A stretch of DNA of 64,000 nt, from positions 4,216,001 through 4,280,000 of the forward strand of contig NZ_CP067412.1 in NCBI RefSeq assembly GCF_023375815.1, given 5' to 3'. Made by a program: the position numbers and the translations under genes. The notes under the pieces were generated by a model. It was not told the origin of the DNA, did no database searches, and saw only the letters and a program-made list of their open reading frames with translations. Numbering within the stretch: position 1 is the first letter of the stretch; each line of letters opens with the position of its first letter. Shown here piece by piece: positions 1 to 7,010 of the stretch. The stretch is from Pseudomonas sp. HS6 (GTDB taxonomy: Bacteria > Pseudomonadota > Gammaproteobacteria > Pseudomonadales > Pseudomonadaceae).

Positions 1-1
1 T

Positions 2-106
2 ACTTTGGAAGCACAATATCAGGTGTCCCTGGGAGAGATTTCTGGTGAAGCCGGAAACGAAATCCTAATTGATGCAACAGCGACCGAACCAATATTTCTG
101 GCCTAG
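2..106 (+). CDS. 3' end of an unidentified cargo gene (partial)
   Basis: An open frame enters from the left edge and runs 34 codons to a TAG at 104-106; its last residues read ATATEPIFLA. The residue mix (E, A, G, I, L, T) is protein-like and the frame has no internal stop, but the piece is too short to identify. It would converge on the three-gene operon that ends at 158. It could also be a chance open frame. Confidence 0.4.
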   Translation, partial: TLEAQYQVSLGEISGEAGNEILIDATATEPIFLA

Positions 107-122
107 TGTCTCCACGAGACAC
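106..122. terminator. Possible hairpin between convergent genes
   Basis: GTGTCTC (106-112) and GAGACAC (116-122) form a perfect 7-bp stem with a 3-base loop. It starts on the last base of the partial gene's stop codon and lies before the end of the opposing gene at 158. No strong T run follows on either strand, so terminator function is only suggested by position. Confidence 0.3.
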
Positions 123-157
123 CGAGCGCATTATCTTTGTTCTTACCTCAGAGGGCG

Positions 158-820
158 TCATGTAACTGTTGTAGCGTTTCTGGCCTTCGCATCCCTACCT
201 TTAGAGATAAGATGGCTCAACAACCAACAATCTTCGTAGGAGGCCGACTGATACTTTTGTAGGTCATTCCAACTGCAGACTGAACTTACCGCATAAATCC
301 CGAGCTCATATGAATTTTCGGCTTGCATATAGAATGTCGGAAAACGATGCGATAACCATTCAGGGGCGCCAGGGATAGACTCTCCTGCGGACGTAGTGAC
401 GATCGGTTGAACGTGAAAGAAATTATGCTCGTCTCCTTCATCTTCAGGATGCTCATAACGATAGCCAAATCCATTATAGCCAGGCACCCCTTTTCCAGTT
501 AACGAAATAGTTTCAGCGTTGAACTCGTCTCCCCCCCTGGCTACGAAACGAATTAGACGAATCCAGTCATGTTTCTCGTCAACGCTAAGTACTAGTACAG
601 CCGAGCACCCTCGAGGCTGGGATAAAAATTTAACCAGATTCCCCTTCAAAATAGATGCAACATCACTGGAATAGTTAATAGCACACGCGTTCCTCCCGCG
701 TGGAGACTCTTGAATGGCTTGAAATTTACGTAGTGCCTGCTTCGCTTGGATCTTCTTAGAGTTCGCGATATGTAAATTTGTTAAAAAATCCGCAAATTTC
801 TTAGCTCGATTTTCGTCCAT
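158..820 (-). CDS. Hypothetical protein, third gene of the GHKL/receiver operon
   Basis: A 220-residue soluble protein with no signal peptide or membrane segment and no domain I recognise. The N-terminus is basic and helical (MDENRAKKFADFLTNL), followed by a mixed region with a GKGVPGYNGFGYRYEHPED stretch near the middle. The start is 10 bases after the stop of the receiver-domain gene on the same strand, so the two are almost certainly co-transcribed. By position it may be the effector or an accessory factor of the two upstream signalling proteins, but nothing in the sequence states an activity. Base composition is A+T-rich like the rest of the operon. Confidence 0.75.
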   Translation of the reverse strand: MDENRAKKFADFLTNLHIANSKKIQAKQALRKFQAIQESPRGRNACAINYSSDVASILKGNLVKFLSQPRGCSAVLVLSVDEKHDWIRLIRFVARGGDEFNAETISLTGKGVPGYNGFGYRYEHPEDEGDEHNFFHVQPIVTTSAGESIPGAPEWLSHRFPTFYMQAENSYELGIYAVSSVCSWNDLQKYQSASYEDCWLLSHLISKGRDAKARNATTVT

Positions 821-830
821 GACCGCACCA

Positions 831-2027
831 TTACATCAAAAGATAAGATTGAGGCTCATAATTTATCGTGGGAAGAGCACTATTTTTAACAACTTTGACC
901 CAGCGTTTCTTGTCGAATGCAATAACATCACTTGGAAAACTTGATGCATCATCCTCAAGAACAAAGCTTGAGCTATCCTCACAAAACTGGAGAGGCTGCA
1001 ACTCTGCAAAAGCGAAACCTTCTGGACATGCAATCTCACGACGTGCCTTTTCAGCCCAAAAAACCGGACGGGAGAATAAAAAATCAGGCACTACAGCGAA
1101 TGGTGCGAGCGCTTCTGGAACGTTCACCGCATCTAGACGACATAAGTTATTCCAAGCTTCAAGACTCCGGGCATCAGATACAATCCAAGGCAACTGCCCG
1201 CTTAAGTGAGGAGCATCAGCAACCACTTCCTGTGATGGCAGCACTACCTTTTCCAGCCAATGAATTAGGATCGCGGTACATACGCGAGCAGTCTGCTCGA
1301 CTGAAAAATTCTCGATAACCTTCACATCTTTTTCGAGAATATTGAAAAGCCTTAGACCGTCATTACTAACGACAATATCTCGAAATGTCATATCCTTTTT
1401 CCCAGGACTGGAGCCTAGAAACGCTGCTACTTCATAGCTGATATAATTCGAAGCTTCAGTATCCTCCAGCTCAAAACCTAACGTAGCCATAACAGGCTCG
1501 TCCAGTTTTTGCAAAATATACCTCTGAATCAACTCGAACCTTTTTATCTCTTCGTTCAGATTAGGCCAGTGCCATGGCCGATATAATTCGAATCCGCTAG
1601 ACAACCAAAGTCCCGGTGACTGTATCTGCGCACTTCCTACATCTACGTCAGCATAAGATGAAACACTTCTGCGCATAGTAAGGTCGAAAGCATTGGTTCC
1701 AAATTGATTGACTACGATGACTGGACCGACCTCCGACATAAGGCGGATGCTATAGGCGAGCTCAGCGCCAGTAGCCCAAGCAGCAGGAGACTCCATTTCT
1801 AAACCTAGTAAATCATAGTCAATTATGACTAGGTCGAACCCATTTAAAGCTTCTACAGGAACAAATTTTTCGCCACGAGAAGCTAGGCGAGATTTATGTA
1901 ACTCACCGATGAGACTCGACACTTCATTAGGCTGGTAAACTACAACCTCACCCTTTACAAATTTATCCAAGGACTCTTTCCAGAGTTTCGCCCGTTTGGT
2001 CTCATCGTCTAAAATAAGGATTTTCAT
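831..2027 (-). CDS. Receiver-domain protein with unknown C-terminal region
   Basis: A 398-residue protein. Residues 1 to about 140 look like a response-regulator receiver: the opening MKILILDDE supplies the acidic pair D7/D8, and FDLVIIDYD supplies a phospho-acceptor-like D70 (with D72 close by). The later strand GPVIVVNQ stands where the conserved lysine normally lies, with no obvious lysine. The remaining 250 or so residues match no DNA-binding or enzymatic output domain I know. An ATG at 2039 is also in frame, but ATG 2027 is preferred: it overlaps the upstream stop as ATGA and has GGAG six bases upstream. It is the second gene of a three-gene operon after a kinase-like ATPase, so phosphotransfer from that protein is a reasonable inference. 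Confidence 0.75.
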   Translation of the reverse strand: MKILILDDETKRAKLWKESLDKFVKGEVVVYQPNEVSSLIGELHKSRLASRGEKFVPVEALNGFDLVIIDYDLLGLEMESPAAWATGAELAYSIRLMSEVGPVIVVNQFGTNAFDLTMRRSVSSYADVDVGSAQIQSPGLWLSSGFELYRPWHWPNLNEEIKRFELIQRYILQKLDEPVMATLGFELEDTEASNYISYEVAAFLGSSPGKKDMTFRDIVVSNDGLRLFNILEKDVKVIENFSVEQTARVCTAILIHWLEKVVLPSQEVVADAPHLSGQLPWIVSDARSLEAWNNLCRLDAVNVPEALAPFAVVPDFLFSRPVFWAEKARREIACPEGFAFAELQPLQFCEDSSSFVLEDDASSFPSDVIAFDKKRWVKVVKNSALPTINYEPQSYLLM

Positions 2028-4234
2028 AACTCGCTCCATTCGATTTTGAAAGTGGTTTTGTAACCCAAATGCGGCTCAATAAAATGAACCTTACAGTCAA
2101 CTGAGTCGGCCACCATTTTCACAATTGTTAATCCAATCCCCATCCCACCCATCCCAAGTGCCTTCCTTTCTTCAGGAATTTCTAATCGCCGAATGAAAGG
2201 TTTGAACAGATCATCACTATCCTTCAGCCGCACCCCAACGCCAGTGTCAGAAATATAGATGGCGCCTCCAAGATCATTGAATTCTCCAGAACACCTTATA
2301 CTTCTTACTTCAACTTCCAACATCGCATTGACAGCGTTAATCAATACATTCTGAAATACTGCATTCCAAGCTGCCAAAGTTGCGGACGGTAATTTCACGC
2401 CTTCAGGGACAGCATTAACAATATGCACGCCCCGCAATAAAACTTCAGAGTTATCAACAATCTTCGCTAAAAGTTTCTTACCATTATAGGAATTCCGCTT
2501 TTCACGATCCGACTCATGCATAAGTGGTGAAAATAGCTTTCGTGCGTTTGCGGTGCGTTCTGCCCAAGAATTTAGAGTTTCAAGAAGTACCGGTTCGTTT
2601 AGCACGCTTCCACCCTCATTCAGCCGTCGCCGGATATCATTAAGGATAGTGAGCTCCTTATGCATCTCGTGCTCCATAGCGATAGCCGCCATGCCTGTCG
2701 TCGCTAGCGCAGCCAGCAAAACTCGCTCCTCCTCGAACGCTGATTTTCGCTGGGCTTCTAGCGCCTCTAGCTCCTCGAAGTGGCTTGATACCGCCTCTAA
2801 TCTTTGCGCGAGTTCAGATGGGGCACTTAATGAGATCTGGAAAAGCTCTTCTCGAATTTCGGAAACTTTCTCCTGCGTGTCCGGCATATCAAGACGATGA
2901 GACGCGATCGTTCTCTGCCTGCGCTCGTAAGAGCGCATAGCATAAAAATCCATTGCCCATCGAACGGAGTGCTGCAGCTCTTCGAAAGCGTCGTTATCTA
3001 TGAGCCGATCACGAGTAACCTGAACGTTAAGATATCGCCCCTTATCTATCTCATCCTTTCCGGCAGCAATGCGCTCGTGGGAGGTCGAGATGTTAACGAT
3101 TCCGAAAATACGAGAGTTGGTTGGCAGATCGTTCAATCCGCTTTGAACTTGAAGGTTCGAAGGAAGCAGATAGGATTTATTCAGGCGATGAGAGTGAGCG
3201 ATCTCCAACTGCAGCCAGTCTTGTTCGTCCCCACCATAGAATGGAAGCCTGAAACTGTTGTCATAGATATGCACGCCGCCAAATTTTTTGAAATACTCAC
3301 GTGCTGCACCGACTTGCACACCGCCAGTTTGCTTCCCGGACAGTTTAAATATGTATATTTTAAAATTTGCTTTATCCAACGCTTGTGAACGTGTTGGAAA
3401 GGTGGCCGGATAACTGTCTCCATCCCTAAATGTAAGTTTTACTTCATTCGGACCACCTTGACGACCATCATTTAGCTTCCCTTCAATCACTGCGATCCAG
3501 TTCTCAAGAGCCTGGTTCATCTGCTCAGTAAAGGTCCCTTCAGCACTCTCGGTGACACCGTCTAGAGTCACGTCGAAAACATCCGGGATCTCTGATGCGT
3601 TTTCACTATTTAGAAGATCAGAGGGAGGTTTCAGAAACCATAATTCTTTGGCAAGCTCTTGAAGGTCGGTGTTGTACCAGACCTTCTTTAGCAGGCTGAT
3701 GGTTACGACGGTACCATGCCCGTATTGATCGTCGATCGAAGTGATATTAGGTGCTGCTCTGACTAAGGCGCCAGCTTCTACTAACTCCCCTGCCTGCCTA
3801 GCTCCCGTCCAATCCACAGAAGCACTGAACGCCTGCCCAGTGTCTTTACTACGAGAAACTATATCTACCTTGTCGCCAAGGAACTGCACCGACAGTCGAC
3901 CCACCCCTTTAGAACCAGTGACCTGACGATTTCTCTCAGTTCGGAAGCTTGCCTGCTTGTGCGTTGTACCAATACGAAGCCAGAAATTCTTGAATTCAAG
4001 CGGCGACATACCGTCACCATTATCAATTACAGAGATAGAATCCTTTCCAAACCGTATCGTAACCTTCGTGGCATCCGCGTCGTAGCTATTCTTCACCAGC
4101 TCAGCCAATGCGATGTGGGGCTTGCCAACCAGCCGCTCACCTAGCTCCCTCAACAAAGCCGCATCAACTGTAAAGCGCTCGAAATTTGGCTCTCCGAGCT
4201 CCGGGCCGTTAGTTTTTTGGAGATTGTTAGACAT
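2024..4234 (-). CDS. Dual GHKL ATPase / histidine-kinase-like protein
   Basis: A 736-residue soluble protein with two GHKL-type ATP-binding modules. The first (about 20-150) resembles HSP90/MutL/MORC ATPases: ELVKNSYDAD with N49, IDNGDGM with D71, and a glycine loop GSKGVGRLS. A middle domain follows to about 430, then a coiled coil rich in E, R and L (about 455-515). A helical region around AMEHEMHKEL (H522, H525) resembles a histidine-kinase H box. The last 150 residues are a HATPase_c domain with N box (N629, N633), DTGVG (D663) and GMGGMGIGLTIVK. There is no membrane segment, so any signal sensed is cytoplasmic. First gene of an operon with a receiver protein; the pairing suggests a two-component relay, possibly in phage defence. 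Substrate and trigger are unknown. Confidence 0.85.
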   Translation of the reverse strand: MSNNLQKTNGPELGEPNFERFTVDAALLRELGERLVGKPHIALAELVKNSYDADATKVTIRFGKDSISVIDNGDGMSPLEFKNFWLRIGTTHKQASFRTERNRQVTGSKGVGRLSVQFLGDKVDIVSRSKDTGQAFSASVDWTGARQAGELVEAGALVRAAPNITSIDDQYGHGTVVTISLLKKVWYNTDLQELAKELWFLKPPSDLLNSENASEIPDVFDVTLDGVTESAEGTFTEQMNQALENWIAVIEGKLNDGRQGGPNEVKLTFRDGDSYPATFPTRSQALDKANFKIYIFKLSGKQTGGVQVGAAREYFKKFGGVHIYDNSFRLPFYGGDEQDWLQLEIAHSHRLNKSYLLPSNLQVQSGLNDLPTNSRIFGIVNISTSHERIAAGKDEIDKGRYLNVQVTRDRLIDNDAFEELQHSVRWAMDFYAMRSYERRQRTIASHRLDMPDTQEKVSEIREELFQISLSAPSELAQRLEAVSSHFEELEALEAQRKSAFEEERVLLAALATTGMAAIAMEHEMHKELTILNDIRRRLNEGGSVLNEPVLLETLNSWAERTANARKLFSPLMHESDREKRNSYNGKKLLAKIVDNSEVLLRGVHIVNAVPEGVKLPSATLAAWNAVFQNVLINAVNAMLEVEVRSIRCSGEFNDLGGAIYISDTGVGVRLKDSDDLFKPFIRRLEIPEERKALGMGGMGIGLTIVKMVADSVDCKVHFIEPHLGYKTTFKIEWSEL

Positions 4235-4788
4235 TTAGCTCATCCTTGGGGCAGCGACTGGCTTGAGACATAGCATTTTTTCTACCCAGACGATGTCTAT
4301 TGAAACGGGCGTTGGCTCATTCATGCCCGCAACGTCTTCGGAGCGAAGGGCGTTGTGCTACGGCACTTTACGATAACGCCATAGAATCTCCCTACGAGCA
4401 CCTACCATTGAGCCCCATTTTTTTGCTTTAACCCTCATCCACGATTATCTTGCAGCGAGGTAGAGGCTTTTAAACTCAGTCCTTGTGCTTACCCTCAGAC
4501 GCGTAGGGAAGCTGGCCAGTACCCGACTCTTTCATCTTCAATGATTCCGAGCTGGGTTGATCAAATACGGTTCAATCTACATCAGTAATAATCGGCTGCA
4601 CAACGCCGAGATATCGAATGGCCACCTTGGTTACTAATCTCCTCAAGTTATGACCAACCGAATGGTGAGAGCGTACATTGATGTCTGAGTCATGGCGCCA
4701 TCGCCCAGGCCCTTGCAAACCCACCGTCTCATCCAGCTATCCGTGTGGTACGCTCAGAACACACCGCCCGATTCACGAGGCAGCCCAA
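4235..4788. other. Intergenic region upstream of the GHKL operon
   Basis: About 550 bases between the start of the GHKL gene and the next small gene. It must hold the promoter of the leftward three-gene operon, but I could not pick a convincing -10/-35 pair. No supported coding frame, tRNA or repeat was seen. Confidence 0.5.
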
Positions 4789-4983
4789 ATGAGTAGTTCT
4801 CATAAATCAGATAGCAACTTTGCCGAGATCATTGAGGGCAAGGCTCGTCGACGCGAAGATCTAATGAAAGCTATCCGAGAGGCAGACCCTGCGGTCTTCG
4901 CGGAAGCAACTGAACGTCTCAAAGAGGTTATGCGCAACAGAGATCCCAGCCAGCGGCGTCGCCGGCTTGGCCCGCTGCTGTAG
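4789..4983 (+). CDS. Small basic hypothetical protein
   Basis: A 64-residue frame starting MSSSHKSDSNF and ending with a highly basic RRRRRLGPLL-like tail. The middle (EIIEGKARRREDLMKAIREAD) is predicted helical and charged. A longer frame reaches back to 4678 but its N-terminal part is rich in P, S and C and looks non-coding. The protein resembles small helical accessory proteins found on mobile elements. No clear ribosome site is seen, so expression is uncertain. Confidence 0.4.
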   Translation: MSSSHKSDSNFAEIIEGKARRREDLMKAIREADPAVFAEATERLKEVMRNRDPSQRRRRLGPLL

Positions 4984-5313
4984 GGTTTTTCGATCACGAC
5001 TCCCTGAGCCTTACAATTTGCTCTTCCAGCAGCCAATCACTGGGCGACGTCGGGATTGGATCTCATCTAGTCACTGTCCCAAATGGTATTGGTCAGGTCT
5101 TATGCAACTGGTTGGTCAGATCGAATGCCCGATCTACTCAGTGCAATTATCCATTTAGTGAGCAGCGGTATCGTGATGTGGATATCGATGCGCGACCAAG
5201 GCATGCTGATTTGCGTGGCCCAATAAGTAACGACTAGGCCTTTGAGTCATCCGATGGAGCAACTCAGGTGCTATGCCGAACGAGCATGAGCCCGGACGTG
5301 CTCAGCAGTGCAC
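4984..5313. other. Intergenic, nothing recognised
   Basis: About 330 bases between a small rightward frame and the end of the leftward two-gene operon. I see no convincing gene, hairpin terminator or repeat. Confidence 0.5.
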
Positions 5314-5745
5314 TTAGGGAGCCATACGCTCTAAGATCTCGGGTTTCGATCGCTTGGAAGTCAGAAACCGGTGGATGACTTCCGAATTGCCCTTGTTTAG
5401 TCCAGAACCATGTTCGACGACGTCCGCAGCACGGGAGATCATCAGCTCACCCGAAGTAGGCACGCTCCGCACATCCAAGGTGATTTTGTAGATCCGCTTG
5501 CTGTTTTTGCCGACTTCCAATGTGATGTTATTCGAGCAATGCTCAAGCTGTTTCGGCTCGTTACCACCCAGGTATTTGAACTCGACCTCGACAGAGTCTG
5601 CCTTCTCGTGGACGACTCTCCACGCACTCGGCAGGTCGGACGGAGCCACCATGAACTGAACCTTCAGGCCACGCTGCTCTCTGGATTCCACTTCGTTGAG
5701 ATCATGCTGGGAGACCGAAATCCACTCTTCAAGTGATGTACGCAT
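5314..5745 (-). CDS. Hypothetical partner of the 2TM-GAF protein
   Basis: A 143-residue protein without signal peptide or membrane helix. The first 30 residues are acidic and helical; the central part (VEVEFKYLGG, NNITLEVGKNSKRIYKITLDV) alternates like beta strands, ending in a basic tail. Its ATG shares a base with the stop of the upstream gene (TGATG), which indicates translational coupling and probably equal amounts of the two proteins. No family recognised. As the obligate partner of a membrane-anchored GAF-like protein it may be a soluble sensor, inhibitor or adaptor. Confidence 0.7.
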   Translation of the reverse strand: MRTSLEEWISVSQHDLNEVESREQRGLKVQFMVAPSDLPSAWRVVHEKADSVEVEFKYLGGNEPKQLEHCSNNITLEVGKNSKRIYKITLDVRSVPTSGELMISRAADVVEHGSGLNKGNSEVIHRFLTSKRSKPEILERMAP

Positions 5746-6590
5746 CAGGCTCTCTCCAATAAGTGACCTATTAGAGCGACCGTGAGCGTGTAATGCTCAA
5801 CGGACTCTTGTGTCACCGCCAAGGACGTCAAACTGTCCAAGACGACTACCCCCCAAAGCTTGCCATTGCACTCCACTGGCACGGCAGCCATGGAGCGTGG
5901 GAGCGTCCTTCCTTCAGCAAGGTACCTCTCCACAAACCTCACTGACGACTTGGTCACCTTAGCATAACTCTCTTTTTTGGCAGCGCCCGTCCCCGGTTTG
6001 ATCTCAGGGAGGTCAGACAGCAAGGCAACCTGGCGAGTCGACCAAGCGAGGCCGGCAAGCCCTTGAGTGCGTGCGCTGTTTTCATTGTCGATGAAAAATA
6101 GCGTCTTGGTTTTCAGTGTCAGATGGCCGGACCGCATGTACGGAACCAGATAATTCCCATAGAGCCGTCGAGTTTTGAAGGGCCACCAGCCATCCTTACT
6201 CTCCTCGTGCCAATGACGGCGAAAGAACAGCCCTTTGCGGTATTTGAATAGAGTGACCCTATTGTGATCCTTGGGTACATTGAGATCTTTGAATACCTTC
6301 CCTTGGTATTCATCGAGGATGAACTGCAGCTTTTCAACGACCCACGGGTCTGCCATATGCTTGATAACGGCCATGGCAACGACCACCGCCGCGATAGCCA
6401 GTAGTACCCATATTGCCACCTCCTGGAAGCTGTCGACGAGCGTCCAGACCACCGGTCTCTGGGTGATCCATTTGTCGTCCTTTTCAACATCCATCAGCCA
6501 GATTGTCCCTGAGGACATCAAGCCGGCGATGACGTAGATATGGCCAGAAATGGCGTAAATCGCTTTTCGTTTCGGTCCCGTCCGCAACAT
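5745..6590 (-). CDS. Two-helix membrane protein with a GAF-like domain
   Basis: A 281-residue protein. Two hydrophobic segments are visible, roughly 10-33 and 52-76 (EVAIWVLLAIAAVVVAMAVI), joined by a short charged loop, leaving a cytoplasmic region of about 200 residues. The C-terminal part (about 220-281) has the strand-turn-strand signature of GAF domains (MAAVPVECNGKLWGVVVLDS). GAF domains bind small ligands such as cyclic nucleotides, so ligand-gated membrane action is plausible. First gene of a two-gene operon in the transposon cargo. Candidate defence or signalling module; the exact function cannot be read from the sequence. Confidence 0.7.
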   Translation of the reverse strand: MLRTGPKRKAIYAISGHIYVIAGLMSSGTIWLMDVEKDDKWITQRPVVWTLVDSFQEVAIWVLLAIAAVVVAMAVIKHMADPWVVEKLQFILDEYQGKVFKDLNVPKDHNRVTLFKYRKGLFFRRHWHEESKDGWWPFKTRRLYGNYLVPYMRSGHLTLKTKTLFFIDNENSARTQGLAGLAWSTRQVALLSDLPEIKPGTGAAKKESYAKVTKSSVRFVERYLAEGRTLPRSMAAVPVECNGKLWGVVVLDSLTSLAVTQESVEHYTLTVALIGHLLERA

Positions 6591-6669
6591 CTTGATATCT
6601 TCCTGCCAGCTTTCTAACGGTAATCCAATCGCGCGGCATCTGATGCGCCAAGCTCTTTAATGATGATGA

Positions 6670-6912
6670 TGCGGTAATCGCAAATTCATATCACACCGGG
6701 CCTGTAGTGCGAAACCCGAAGCCTCCATCAACGGTGATGCCGGGGGCATAGTTTCCGCTGACGCCGAACTGCCACCTTTACCGACGAAGGGGGTGATTGC
6801 TGTATTGGATAAGGTTTCAGTGGATAAGCCGCCTGTCGCACGTGATTTGAAGGAGCCCGCAGCCAGGCCGAAAGTCGGCGCCAATTTTCATCGCATCAAA
6901 CAAAACGACTGA
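6670..6912 (+). pseudogene. Open frame without start codon upstream of the TnsE-like gene
   Basis: About 80 codons open from a run of TGA codons at 6661-6669 to a TGA at 6910-6912. The translation is rich in A, P, K and D (ending KVGANFHRIKQND) and reads like a disordered protein tail, but there is no ATG and no ribosome site. It may be the remnant C-terminus of a decayed gene, or chance. The rest of 6591-7010 contains only the divergent promoter space between the 2TM-GAF operon and the TnsE-like gene. Confidence 0.25.
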
Positions 6913-7010
6913 GTACACTGCCACCGGCAAGTGATGGCAAATAAGTAGCACATCGGCGGTGCCGGTGAAGCGGGAAATGGGTTGAACTGCAAGTCAGGAG
7001 AGAATGGTCG

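Noticed and set aside
868..1318. Plus-strand frames inside the receiver gene
   Set aside because: Antisense to a gene with receiver motifs and ATGA coupling; composition not protein-like.
2024..4234. Identification of the operon as Detocs
   Set aside because: Detocs kinase has an N-terminal repeat sensor and its effector is a phosphorylase-type response regulator; here the sensor has a MORC-like ATPase and no such effector is visible.
6657..6884. 75-codon minus-strand frame ending in four histidines
   Set aside because: The His run comes from a TGATGATGATG repeat; no ribosome site, and the plus-strand frame over the same bases is more protein-like.
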